DNA of 64,000 bases from assembly GCA_029251505.1 (NCBI GenBank), contig JAQXDG010000081.1, positions 1 to 64,000 of the forward strand. The letters are read 5' to 3'. This stretch comes from Glaciecola sp. (lineage in GTDB: Bacteria; Pseudomonadota; Gammaproteobacteria; Enterobacterales; Alteromonadaceae). Positions within the stretch are counted from its first letter, which is position 1. Each line of letters begins with the position of its first letter. Below, one piece after another: positions 30,472 through 40,021 of the stretch. The translations under genes were made by a program, and so were the position numbers. The notes under the pieces were generated by a model that worked only from the letters and a program-made list of their open reading frames with translations, was not told where the DNA came from and did not search any database.

Positions 30472-32628
30472 TCAATAAGATTTATTACTCAAACGATAAT
30501 CATTAATAATCGTGAGTAATTCATTGGCTGCGATAGCATCAGACATCGCACGATGATGCCGTGTCATATCGATATTAAAGGCCGCTGTTAAGTTGGCTAA
30601 TGAGTATGATTTTAATCCCGGCTTAGCTTTGCGCATTTCTCTCACTGTGCACAGCTTGGCACGACTAAAACGCCGTTCAATACGGGTAAACTCTTGTTTA
30701 ATAAAGCCATAATCAAAATTCACATTGTGAGCCACAAAAACACAACCTTTGGTAAATTGCGCGACTTCATCGGCCACTTCAGCAAATATCGGGGCGTCTG
30801 CAACCATTTCATCGTCAATCCCGGTTAAAGCTGTAATATTGCGTGGAATTCGACATTGTGGATTGAGTAAGGTCTCATATTCCTCAATAATCTCCCCATT
30901 CACCACCTTGACCATGCCAATTTCAGTAATTTTATGTTGGGCCGCTCTCCCACCTGTCGTTTCAATATCCACAACAACATAAGGCTGCATCGGGTCAATG
31001 CCCCATTCAACAGTAGTAATCCCTACCTTCATACCGGCTTTAGTCAGCATGGTGATGGTTACCAATTGATTTTTGCGGACACTATCCCCTTGGGCTTTAA
31101 TTTCTTCAAAATGAATACCTTGGTCAGTGAGCACTAACAAATCTGGAAAGCCATCACTATAAGCCGAATAATCCTGCGCCATCATTTTTAGTACGCGATT
31201 CAATGCCGCTATATCAACATGATCGACAAACAACAGTAAGCGTTGTAATAATTGTTTATGCCAACGAAAAATCCCGCTACCTTGACCATAATGCATTGTC
31301 GCTTGGCGGATCAAATGTTGTTTTAATCCTGCTCTTGTGGCACATTGCGTGAGCATCTGCTCCACTTGTTCGGTTGCACTCGTATATAGATTATTATGCC
31401 GAACGTGATACGGTCGCCAATCAAACTCAGTACCAATCGCAAATTCGGGCGCAAACAAAATCGGCCAAAATACCAATCCAAACACACTGCGCCACAATTC
31501 ATTTTCGGTGCGCAACGCTCGAATACCTTGAGCTTGATAGTATTCAACTGAAGCGGCTTCAACGCGATGCTTATGCACTTCATCCAAGATCAAATGCCGA
31601 GCGCTATTGCGCAGCATATCAGTTAAGACACTGGTGCGTTTTTTATGATATTTGCGCGCTAAAAAATCTTCAGCAAACGCAAGCAAGTAAGAGTTATCAG
31701 GCGTATCAATAATCGCTTCAAGTTGGGCTTGAACACGCACTTTATCCCCGTATTGATAAGCTAGGCGAATAGCTTTTTCTTGGGCTTGCGGAAGTGTAGA
31801 TGCAGCAAGAATATGTGCAACTCTTGTCCACTCCTCGCCGGCTTGTAGGCAATGTTTTCCCCATAACCACAAATACTCAGCTCGATGTTGCTCGGCAAGT
31901 TCTCCTTGTGCTTCAGGGCATTGCGCCAACGACTGCCATCGTGGTTCAAATTGCAGATTATGTTTAAGCACTTCTTTTATGCGTGCTAACTCAATCGCAT
32001 AGACATACGTAGATAAAGCCTGATCGCGTGAACTAAAACGCGCTTGGGCTTGAGCGGCGCGTTTACGCGTGCGCATCACGCCTAAATCGCGCATCGAAAA
32101 TTGATTCAACCTACTGCCGATATTGCCAAAAAACAAAAACAGTAAATAATCTAAAACGCCATCGACTTGCCGATAAATATATTGTTGGTAAATGTAATGC
32201 TCAGACACACTAATGAATGTTAAATGGGTCAACGCAAGTTCAACAATGGTGGCTTTATTTGCAGCTGCAGCCACTGAAGCACAGGTACAATCACTTAACA
32301 GCGTCACTAATTCAGGTTTAGTCAACCCCACTAACCAATTCTTAAAAGTGTGCTCAGGAATAGGGGTAAACCATGCATGTGTATGGCATTGCTGGACGCC
32401 GCGATGATGATCTGGGATCTCATCATAGGCTAATGAACTGACTTTGATACAGTTCACCTTGCGATTTAAACTGCGCACCAAAGTACATTGTACAGACAGC
32501 TCCGCAGTCGCAAATGTATGCATAAACGCCTGATGCTCAGGCGCTAGCAACTCACGACAAGCTTCATTTATGAATCCCAGGCATTCTTGAAAATGCTCAA
32601 GATAATAATAAGTTGGTAAATCTTTCAT
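30472..32628 (-). CDS. FAN1-like VRR-NUC nuclease fused to a C-terminal DEDDh 3'-5' exonuclease
   Basis: VRR-NUC-like DGFPDLLVL...IHFEEIKAQGDSVRKNQLVTITMLTKAGMKVGITTVEW; followed within a few residues by DEDDh motifs VVDIETTG, VAHNVNFDYGF, HHRAMSDA. Confidence 0.85.
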   Translation of the reverse strand: MKDLPTYYYLEHFQECLGFINEACRELLAPEHQAFMHTFATAELSVQCTLVRSLNRKVNCIKVSSLAYDEIPDHHRGVQQCHTHAWFTPIPEHTFKNWLVGLTKPELVTLLSDCTCASVAAAANKATIVELALTHLTFISVSEHYIYQQYIYRQVDGVLDYLLFLFFGNIGSRLNQFSMRDLGVMRTRKRAAQAQARFSSRDQALSTYVYAIELARIKEVLKHNLQFEPRWQSLAQCPEAQGELAEQHRAEYLWLWGKHCLQAGEEWTRVAHILAASTLPQAQEKAIRLAYQYGDKVRVQAQLEAIIDTPDNSYLLAFAEDFLARKYHKKRTSVLTDMLRNSARHLILDEVHKHRVEAASVEYYQAQGIRALRTENELWRSVFGLVFWPILFAPEFAIGTEFDWRPYHVRHNNLYTSATEQVEQMLTQCATRAGLKQHLIRQATMHYGQGSGIFRWHKQLLQRLLLFVDHVDIAALNRVLKMMAQDYSAYSDGFPDLLVLTDQGIHFEEIKAQGDSVRKNQLVTITMLTKAGMKVGITTVEWGIDPMQPYVVVDIETTGGRAAQHKITEIGMVKVVNGEIIEEYETLLNPQCRIPRNITALTGIDDEMVADAPIFAEVADEVAQFTKGCVFVAHNVNFDYGFIKQEFTRIERRFSRAKLCTVREMRKAKPGLKSYSLANLTAAFNIDMTRHHRAMSDAIAANELLTIINDYRLSNKSY

Positions 32629-32635
32629 ATTAATA

Positions 32636-32651
32636 GTGTATATTTATACAG
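32636..32651 (-). promoter_or_regulatory. LexA/SOS-box-like palindrome upstream of the VRR-NUC/exonuclease gene
   Basis: Minus strand CTGTATAAATATACAC versus CTGTATATATATACAG, 14 of 16 positions; 7 nt upstream of the ATG; 3' half ends CAC instead of CAG. Confidence 0.4.
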
Positions 32652-32760
32652 CTTAATTGTAAAATATTGTCTGTATATTGTGTTTATTTATTCGTAAATA
32701 AATCCTTATGCCGACACTATGCGTATGACTTTATATAATAAATAGACCGACTGGAAGATC

Positions 32761-32952
32761 ATGAGTTTAACTGAATCACAAACATTTGAATGCCCTTACT
32801 GTATGGTGATTAACGACATTGACATTGATCACGATAATGATTTAGGTCAGCAGCAAATTATCGATTGTCAAATCTGCTGCTCACCGATAGAGTTATTAAT
32901 ACAAGATTCTGGGTGGGGTATTGAGATTATAGCCAAACGCGACGACGAATAA
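32761..32952 (+). CDS. CPXCG-motif cysteine-rich small protein
   Basis: FECPYCMVINDIDID...QQIIDCQICCSPIELLI. Confidence 0.7.
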   Translation: MSLTESQTFECPYCMVINDIDIDHDNDLGQQQIIDCQICCSPIELLIQDSGWGIEIIAKRDDE

Positions 32953-33031
32953 CCTCTCGCTGTGATTAACCCTGAATTCAATTTATCGCCGTTTACAACT
33001 AGTGATGATAACCAAAGACAAGGACACCAAC

Positions 33032-33676
33032 ATGCATTTTAATGCCTGTGATATCGACAAAATGGACACCCGTTACCGTGCTAATTTTATTAACACCTTA
33101 TCGGGGTTTAAAAGTGCTAATTTAATCGGCTCGATAAACAAATCTGGTCAGCATAACTTAGCGATTGTCAGTTCAGTTTTTCATATCGGAGCTCATCCGC
33201 CGTTGATGGGGATGATCATGCGTCCTCACACAGTTCCGCGTGATACCTTACAAAACATTAAAGATACGGGTGTATACACGATCAACCACGTCAGTGTTAA
33301 TCATGTTGCACAAGCACATCATACTTCAGCTCGCTTTGATGAAGGTGTAAGTGAATTTGAACAAGTTGGATTAACACCTTGGTTAAGCCCTACCCATCTT
33401 GCGCCATTCGTGGCAGAATCAAACATTAAGATTGCATTGGAAGTACAAGATATTCAATTGCTAGCGCTGAATCAAACCGAATTAGTGATTGGCCAAGTTG
33501 CTGAGGTAATTGTGGATGAAACTGCAATTTCAGTCGATGGCTACATTGATATTGAACAGCTCAACAGTGCTGCCATCTCAGGATTAGACAGTTACCATGC
33601 TACATCACGAATTGCACGTTATGGTTACGCCAAACCGGATGAGCCCCTGAATATAATTAACACAATAAAAAATTAA
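33032..33676 (+). CDS. Flavin reductase family protein
   Basis: NTLSGFKSANLIGSINKSGQHNLAIVSSVFHIGAHPPLMGMIMRPHTVPRDTLQNIKDTGVYTIN. Confidence 0.75.
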   Translation: MHFNACDIDKMDTRYRANFINTLSGFKSANLIGSINKSGQHNLAIVSSVFHIGAHPPLMGMIMRPHTVPRDTLQNIKDTGVYTINHVSVNHVAQAHHTSARFDEGVSEFEQVGLTPWLSPTHLAPFVAESNIKIALEVQDIQLLALNQTELVIGQVAEVIVDETAISVDGYIDIEQLNSAAISGLDSYHATSRIARYGYAKPDEPLNIINTIKN

Positions 33677-33684
33677 GCGTGCAT

Positions 33685-33903
33685 ATGGAAACCAACATTG
33701 ACCCTAATTTTGATCAATTACTTATTATCTGTGGGATAATTTGTGTCATTGTCATTGCCTTTGTATTGTTTATGATCAAGTTTCCAGACTCTGATAACGA
33801 GTATACTGATAATATTGATGATGTGTCCGATGCTAGATTGGCACATAAAGATTCCATGAAAACCGATAAAAAAGGTCATTCATGCGAAGACGAAAAAATT
33901 TAA
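33685..33903 (+). CDS. Small single-pass membrane protein, unknown function
   Basis: One hydrophobic segment (LLIICGIICVIVIAFVLFMI), acidic tail; tightly spaced between flavin reductase and HiPIP genes. Confidence 0.5.
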   Translation: METNIDPNFDQLLIICGIICVIVIAFVLFMIKFPDSDNEYTDNIDDVSDARLAHKDSMKTDKKGHSCEDEKI

Positions 33904-33954
33904 TCACCCTACGCTTTTTAGAATTAGTAATTGAGTACAACAAGGAAATATAGA

Positions 33955-34239
33955 ATGAAAGATATTAAACGTCGTGATTTTTTAAAATTATCTGGTGGCG
34001 CATTAATTGGTATGACACTAGGCTCAGTCTCATTGCGAGCAAGCGCTGAACAGTTAAACCCTGCAGATCCTACCGCAGCAGCATTAAAGTACACCCATGT
34101 ATCATCCGTAGAAGGTGCATATTGTGAAGGTTGTGCATTTATTCAAGGTGAAGCTGGTAAAGATTGGCGCCCATGTGCGATCTTCCCAGGAAAAGAAGTT
34201 GCCGCGAAAGGCTGGTGTAGCGCTTATTCCAAAAAATAA
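33955..34239 (+). CDS. High-potential iron-sulfur protein (HiPIP) with Tat-type leader
   Basis: KRRDFLKLSGGALIG twin-arginine leader; four Cys in YCEGCAFIQGEAGKDWRPCAIFPGKEVAAKGWCSAY. Confidence 0.88.
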   Translation: MKDIKRRDFLKLSGGALIGMTLGSVSLRASAEQLNPADPTAAALKYTHVSSVEGAYCEGCAFIQGEAGKDWRPCAIFPGKEVAAKGWCSAYSKK

Positions 34240-34271
34240 GCCATTTTAAGCAGTCATGCTTTATCATACAG

Positions 34272-34306
34272 CGAGTAGGCAGATTTTCTATCTCCTACTC
34301 GTTTTT
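34272..34306 (+). terminator. Rho-independent terminator after the HiPIP gene
   Basis: cgagtagg-N14-cctactcgttttt. Confidence 0.8.
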
Positions 34307-34402
34307 GATTGTGCCCTCTCGTTCTGGTTCAAGAAAACGTTATATAAGCTTTACAATGTCATTTAATTATTCCTAAAAATTATAATCAATAGGGGCCCCA
34401 AC

Positions 34403-35914
34403 ATGCGTGTTTTTAAACTTTGCTTAATTTTACTATGTCTGAATATATCAACTTTTCCGGTATTGGCTTCAATAGACGAGACACCTAACCCTATACCTGA
34501 ATTAACACAAAGTATTACCGAACACAGTGGCACGTTTAACGGCAAGAAAATCACCTATTCCGTGCATGCAGGCGATCATTTTTTGTATGATGACAAACAC
34601 GCACCAAAAGCCAACATCTACTCCACGGCTTACTTCGCCAATTCTAAAAAAGGCAAGGCTGATCCAACGCGTCCCCTATTGTTTATCTTTAACGGTGGCC
34701 CAGGTTCGTCCAGTGTGTGGCTGCATATGGGGGTCTTTGGTCCTAAACGAGTTGATTTACCCAGTGATGGTGAAGCAGTCGGTGCGCCTCCTTATAAGTT
34801 AGAGCACAACGCGTTAAGTCTGATCGATATCGCCGATATGGTGTTCATTGATCCCGTCGGTACGGGTTATTCTCATCCCTTAGGCAAGTATGACGGCAGT
34901 GCATTTTGGGGCGTTAAAGAAGATGCACAAATCATGGCAGAGTTCGTCCGTGCATTTACTCGCAAACATAATTTGTTCAACCGCCCGAAATACTTAGTGG
35001 GCGAAAGCTACGGAACGACACGAGCAGGAGCAATGGTCAAGGAACTGCAAGAAGGTTGGGGCACAACTGATTTGTCAGGTGTCATGCTAATTTCTTCTAT
35101 TGTGGATTTTCAAACGGGTGATTTTAAAGAAGGCAATGATCTGCCATATATCACATTTTTACCTACCTATGCCGCAACAGCTTGGTATCACAATGTCATT
35201 GACCGTTCACGTTTTCCTAATTTACCTGCGTTTTTAGATGCCGTACGTGACTTCGCTTTAGGTGAATACGCAACGGTGTTACTCAAAGGAAATTTAGCCA
35301 CTGATGAAGAACGCTCCTCAGTATTAGCTCAACTACATGCGATGACCGGACTATCCACCGCCTTTTTACAACGCGCTAATTTACGCATTAATGAATTTTA
35401 TTTCATGAAAGAACTACTGCGTGACAAAGGGATCAGTGTCGGTCGCTTAGATAGCCGTTACGTTGGTAAAGAGGGCGATTTAAACGCAGATCGGTTTGAA
35501 GCTGACCCCTCGGGATATGCCATTGATGGCGCCTATACTGCCCTAGTAAATCAATACATGCGCGATGAGCTTAACGTTAATCGTGATGTGCGCTATCAGA
35601 TTTTGAGCGGCAAAGTGTTTGGGGCATGGAATTGGTTATATGAAAGTAATGCCCGTAGCCAAGGCTTTTTGAATGTTACGCCATTTATCGCCAAAGCGAT
35701 GCGTCAAAATAAAGATTTTCGCGTATTTGTGGGCAATGGTTATTATGATCTGGCGACACCATTTTTTGCGACTGAGCACTCAATGAATCATAATGGGATA
35801 GATGCGTCACGTGTCACCATGAAATACTATGAAGCGGGTCACATGATGTATATTCATAAACCGTCTTTACAAGCGCTTGTCGCTGATATCCGTACTTTTT
35901 TACAGGAACAATAA
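34403..35914 (+). CDS. S10 family peptidase (serine carboxypeptidase-like)
   Basis: Signal peptide; FIFNGGPGSSSVWLHMG; LVGESYGTTRAG; C-terminal YEAGHMMYIHKPS. Confidence 0.88.
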   Translation: MRVFKLCLILLCLNISTFPVLASIDETPNPIPELTQSITEHSGTFNGKKITYSVHAGDHFLYDDKHAPKANIYSTAYFANSKKGKADPTRPLLFIFNGGPGSSSVWLHMGVFGPKRVDLPSDGEAVGAPPYKLEHNALSLIDIADMVFIDPVGTGYSHPLGKYDGSAFWGVKEDAQIMAEFVRAFTRKHNLFNRPKYLVGESYGTTRAGAMVKELQEGWGTTDLSGVMLISSIVDFQTGDFKEGNDLPYITFLPTYAATAWYHNVIDRSRFPNLPAFLDAVRDFALGEYATVLLKGNLATDEERSSVLAQLHAMTGLSTAFLQRANLRINEFYFMKELLRDKGISVGRLDSRYVGKEGDLNADRFEADPSGYAIDGAYTALVNQYMRDELNVNRDVRYQILSGKVFGAWNWLYESNARSQGFLNVTPFIAKAMRQNKDFRVFVGNGYYDLATPFFATEHSMNHNGIDASRVTMKYYEAGHMMYIHKPSLQALVADIRTFLQEQ

Positions 35915-35915
35915 C

Positions 35916-36794
35916 TTGGCTTATATCCAACTCAAAATCAATATGGTCGCCGATCATGTACAAGCCTTAGGTGATATGCTCACTGGTAATGGCGCACAAG
36001 CAGTAACCTATGTTGATGCCAAAGACACCCCGTTGTTTGAAATGCATCCAGGCGAAGAATTATTATGGCCAGATACACAAGTCATCGGATTATTTTCTGC
36101 TAGTGATGATATGCAGGCGATTATTGATCGTTTAGCCAAGTCCAAATTACTCCAAGATGAATTTGTCTATGTGCTAGACCCACTCGAAGATAAAGATTGG
36201 GAGCGTGAATGGATGGATAATTTCCACGCGATGCAATTTGGTACGCGTTTGTGGGTATGTCCTTCCTGGCGCGAAATTCCAGAACCTGAGGCCGTTAACG
36301 TGATGCTTGACCCAGGACTCGCATTTGGCACAGGAACACATGCTACGACGGCATTGTGCTTACGTTGGTTGGATAGCCTAGATTTAAACAACAAACGCGT
36401 CGTTGATTTTGGCTGTGGCAGTGGCATCCTAGGGATCGCAGCATTAAAATTAGGCGCAACCGATTTATTAGCGTTGGATATTGATCCTCAAGCATTGGTC
36501 ACTACGACAGAAAATGCAGAGCGCAACAACGTTGTAGACCGTCTTCGTGTCACCCTACCACAAGATAAACCTGAATATGAAGCCGATATCGTCTTAGCAA
36601 ATATCCTTGCAGCACCGTTACGTGAGCTGCGCGAAGTCATTAGTAGTTATTGTCTTTCAGGTGGAAAAATTATTCTCTCAGGCATCCTAATTGAGCAAGC
36701 TCAAGCCATTGCCGACCTCTACACAGCAGACTTTACCATTGATGCTATTGTCGAGGAGGGTGATTGGGCAAGTATCTCTGGAACAAAGCGATAA
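35916..36794 (+). CDS. prmA: Ribosomal protein L11 methyltransferase PrmA
   Basis: TTG start; AYIQLKINM...LDPGLAFGTGTHATTALCLRWLD; VVDFGCGSGILGIAALKLGA. Confidence 0.93.
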   Translation: MAYIQLKINMVADHVQALGDMLTGNGAQAVTYVDAKDTPLFEMHPGEELLWPDTQVIGLFSASDDMQAIIDRLAKSKLLQDEFVYVLDPLEDKDWEREWMDNFHAMQFGTRLWVCPSWREIPEPEAVNVMLDPGLAFGTGTHATTALCLRWLDSLDLNNKRVVDFGCGSGILGIAALKLGATDLLALDIDPQALVTTTENAERNNVVDRLRVTLPQDKPEYEADIVLANILAAPLRELREVISSYCLSGGKIILSGILIEQAQAIADLYTADFTIDAIVEEGDWASISGTKR

Positions 36795-36837
36795 TTATTG
36801 TCAAGCAAAAAAATACCAATTTGATTAAAAAATAGTC

Positions 36838-36876
36838 TTTTCAAATGCGCAAAAAAGGCGTAATATTGCGCTCCCC
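36838..36876 (+). promoter_or_regulatory. Putative dusB-fis promoter with GC-rich discriminator
   Basis: TTTTCA - 17 nt - TAATAT (36861-36866) followed by tgcgctcccctg. Confidence 0.45.
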
Positions 36877-36970
36877 TGACGGATCTTAGGTTATTAATTG
36901 CACAATGTGGATGTTTTTTATTCGTATTTGATGATATATTCTGTTTTGTCTTTCGTGTGTGAGGTAGTGG

Positions 36971-37972
36971 TTGAATTCAACAATTCGTATCGGTCCCCAC
37001 ATGCTGGAGAACAACTTAATGCTCGCGCCAATGGCGGGTGTGACAGATAGACCTTTCAGGCAAATGTGCAAACAGATGGGTGCTGGTTTAGTGGTTTCCG
37101 AGATGCTCTCGAGTAACCCTAAAGTATGGCACACTGAAAAATCTAAAATGCGCATGGATCACACTGGCGAACATGGAATTCGTTCTGTCCAAATAGCGGG
37201 GTCTGACCCCTCCCTCATGGCTGAGGCTGCACAATTTAATGTCAGTAACGGTGCGCAAATCATCGATATCAACATGGGTTGTCCAGCAAAAAAAGTAAAT
37301 AAAAAATTGGCAGGCTCTGCATTACTGCAATTCCCGACACTCGTTGAAGAAATTCTCGACGCTGTCGTTAACAGTGTAGAAGTTCCCGTCACATTAAAAA
37401 TACGTACTGGCTGGGACGTTGATAATAGAAATGGGGTGCAAATTGCGAAACTTGCACAACAATACAATATTCAATCCTTAGCTGTTCACGGTCGAACGAA
37501 AGCGTGTATGTATAGAGGTAACGCCGAATATGACACCATCCGCGCCATCAAACGCGCAGTGGATATTCCGGTGATAGCCAATGGTGATATTACGTCACCA
37601 GAAACAGCGCAACACGTATTGCAACACACAGGTGCAGATGGATTAATGATAGGACGCGGCGCTCAAGGTAATCCTTGGATATTCCGCGAGATACTACATT
37701 TTTTTGCTACCGGTGAACGAATGCCAGAACCTTCGCTGTCAGAGCAGTGCACGGTCATGTTAGAGCATGTCGCTAACGTCCATGAATTTTATGGCGGGAT
37801 TAGCGGAGTCAGAATCGCTCGTAAGCATGTTGGTTGGTATATCGCTAAATATGATCAAGGAAGAGAATTTCGTGGACACTTCAATGCGATCGATGATGCT
37901 GCAGAGCAGCTCAATGCATTAGAAATGTTCTACTTACGACTTAGAAAGAACATGATTTCTTCAGTCGCCTAA
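36971..37972 (+). CDS. dusB: tRNA-dihydrouridine synthase B
   Basis: TTG start; [48 protein letters not shown]; immediately upstream of fis. Confidence 0.95.
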   Translation: MNSTIRIGPHMLENNLMLAPMAGVTDRPFRQMCKQMGAGLVVSEMLSSNPKVWHTEKSKMRMDHTGEHGIRSVQIAGSDPSLMAEAAQFNVSNGAQIIDINMGCPAKKVNKKLAGSALLQFPTLVEEILDAVVNSVEVPVTLKIRTGWDVDNRNGVQIAKLAQQYNIQSLAVHGRTKACMYRGNAEYDTIRAIKRAVDIPVIANGDITSPETAQHVLQHTGADGLMIGRGAQGNPWIFREILHFFATGERMPEPSLSEQCTVMLEHVANVHEFYGGISGVRIARKHVGWYIAKYDQGREFRGHFNAIDDAAEQLNALEMFYLRLRKNMISSVA

Positions 37973-37997
37973 TTTTCTTAAAAAAAGAGCAGTATTT

Positions 37998-38291
37998 ATG
38001 TTTGATCAAAATGCATCATCACCCTTTACAACTATCGTTACTACACCTGCACAAACAACTGCACAAAAGCCGTTGCGTGAGTCGGTTAAACAAGCAGTAA
38101 ATAAATACTTAAAGCAGTTAGAAAACACCAACATTGAAACTCTTTATGACATGGTATTGAGTGAAGTTGAAGCGCCATTATTAGAAGAAGTCATGACCTA
38201 TACGCGCGGCAACCAAACCAAAGCAGCCAACATGATGGGTATCAACCGTGGTACCTTACGTAAGAAATTAAAGCAATACGGCATGAGCTAA
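37998..38291 (+). CDS. fis: DNA-binding protein Fis
   Basis: C-terminal [38 protein letters not shown]. Confidence 0.98.
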   Translation: MFDQNASSPFTTIVTTPAQTTAQKPLRESVKQAVNKYLKQLENTNIETLYDMVLSEVEAPLLEEVMTYTRGNQTKAANMMGINRGTLRKKLKQYGMS

Positions 38292-38315
38292 TATTGCTGG
38301 GGCTCGCCCCACTAA

Positions 38316-38340
38316 AGAGCACCGTTAAGGTGCTTTTTTC
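38316..38340 (+). terminator. Rho-independent terminator after fis
   Basis: agcacc-gttaa-ggtgcttttttc. Confidence 0.8.
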
Positions 38341-38393
38341 GTTTTACCGATTCGGTTATTTTTTCACTTTGCACCCACTATAAGATGATAATT

Positions 38394-39992
38394 ATGTCTA
38401 CTACTTCTCCCATTCGCCGCGCGTTACTAAGCGTATCTGATAAAACTGGCATCGTTGAATTTGCAACGGCATTAGTCGCTCAAGATGTTGAGTTACTCTC
38501 TACTGGCGGTACTGCTAAATTACTTGCAGAAGCCGGTTTACCCGTTATTGAAGTATCTCAATATACTGGTCACCCTGAAATTATGGATGGACGAGTTAAA
38601 ACATTACACCCGAAAATTCATGGCGGTATATTAGCGCGTCGTGGTAAAGACGATGCAGTCATGGCAGAAAACAACATACAGGGTATTGATTTAGTAGTTG
38701 TGAACTTATACCCATTCGCAGCGACCGTTGCAAATCCAGATTGTTCATTGGCTGATGCGATTGAAAACATCGATATCGGTGGTCCAACAATGGTGCGTGC
38801 TGCAGCCAAAAATCATAACGATGTAACGATTGTAGTGAACGCAAATGACTATGGTCATGTGTTACAACAAATGTCTGATAACAATGGCGCAGTTGATCAT
38901 GCCACCCGTTTTGATTTAGCTATTAAAGCATTTGAACACACAGCAGAGTATGATGGCATGATTGCTAACTATTTTGGGGCGCGTTTAGAGTCCACGGATT
39001 GCGCCACAGATTGTGAACACGATCACAGTGAGTTCCCACGTACTTACAATATCCAAGTCAGCAAAAAACAAGATTTACGCTACGGCGAGAATTCACATCA
39101 ATCTGCTGCATTTTATGTTGAAAATGATATTCAAGAAGCATCAGTCGCCACAGCAGAACAATTGCAAGGTAAAGAATTATCGTTTAACAACATCGCAGAT
39201 ACTGATTCAGCGTTAGAGTGTGTTAAAGAGTTCGCTGAGCCGGCCTGTGTTATCGTAAAACATGCTAATCCTTGTGGTGTCGCTTTAGGTGATGATATTT
39301 TAATGGCATATAACCGCGCTTATCAAACTGATCCAACATCAGCATTTGGTGGCATTATCGCGTTTAACCGTGAACTAGATGAAGCGACAGCCCAAGCAAT
39401 TATTGACCGTCAATTTGTCGAGGTGATTATTGCACCATCCATCAGTGCCGCTGCGCAAACTGTCTTATCTGACAAGCAAAATGTTCGTGTATTAGCATGC
39501 GGTGATTGGCAAGGTCAGCTGACTGACGGGTATGATTTTAAACGCGTCAACGGTGGCCTATTAATTCAAGAACGTGATTTTGGTATGGTTGAGTTAGATG
39601 ATTTAACGGTTGTCAGCAAAGTTCAGCCAACAGCAGAACAGCTACAAGACTTGCTATTTACGTGGAAAGTCGCTAAATATGTTAAATCAAATGCGATTGT
39701 ATATTGCAAAAATGGCATGACCATTGGTGTGGGTGCAGGGCAAATGAGTCGTGTATACTCTGCTAAAATTGCGGGTATCAAAGCAGCAGACGAAGGGTTA
39801 GTTGTCGAAGGTAGTGTGATGGCATCCGATGCATTCTTCCCATTCCGTGATGGTATTGATGCCGCAGCCGCCGCTGGTATTAGCGCGATTATTCAACCAG
39901 GTGGTTCAATGCGCGATCAAGAAGTCATTGATGCCGCTGATGAAGCAGGTATAGCAATGGTCTTTACTGGTATGCGTCATTTCCGCCACTAA
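38394..39992 (+). CDS. purH: Bifunctional AICAR transformylase/IMP cyclohydrolase
   Basis: [46 protein letters not shown]; start at MSTTSPIRR. Confidence 0.97.
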   Translation: MSTTSPIRRALLSVSDKTGIVEFATALVAQDVELLSTGGTAKLLAEAGLPVIEVSQYTGHPEIMDGRVKTLHPKIHGGILARRGKDDAVMAENNIQGIDLVVVNLYPFAATVANPDCSLADAIENIDIGGPTMVRAAAKNHNDVTIVVNANDYGHVLQQMSDNNGAVDHATRFDLAIKAFEHTAEYDGMIANYFGARLESTDCATDCEHDHSEFPRTYNIQVSKKQDLRYGENSHQSAAFYVENDIQEASVATAEQLQGKELSFNNIADTDSALECVKEFAEPACVIVKHANPCGVALGDDILMAYNRAYQTDPTSAFGGIIAFNRELDEATAQAIIDRQFVEVIIAPSISAAAQTVLSDKQNVRVLACGDWQGQLTDGYDFKRVNGGLLIQERDFGMVELDDLTVVSKVQPTAEQLQDLLFTWKVAKYVKSNAIVYCKNGMTIGVGAGQMSRVYSAKIAGIKAADEGLVVEGSVMASDAFFPFRDGIDAAAAAGISAIIQPGGSMRDQEVIDAADEAGIAMVFTGMRHFRH

Positions 39993-40021
39993 GGCTAGAC
40001 AGACAAATTTAGGAATTTATT

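Noticed and set aside
37196-37214. ggggtctgacccc palindrome inside dusB
   Set aside because: It encodes the conserved AGSDPSL stretch in frame, so coincidence with a codon-constrained motif is the best explanation.
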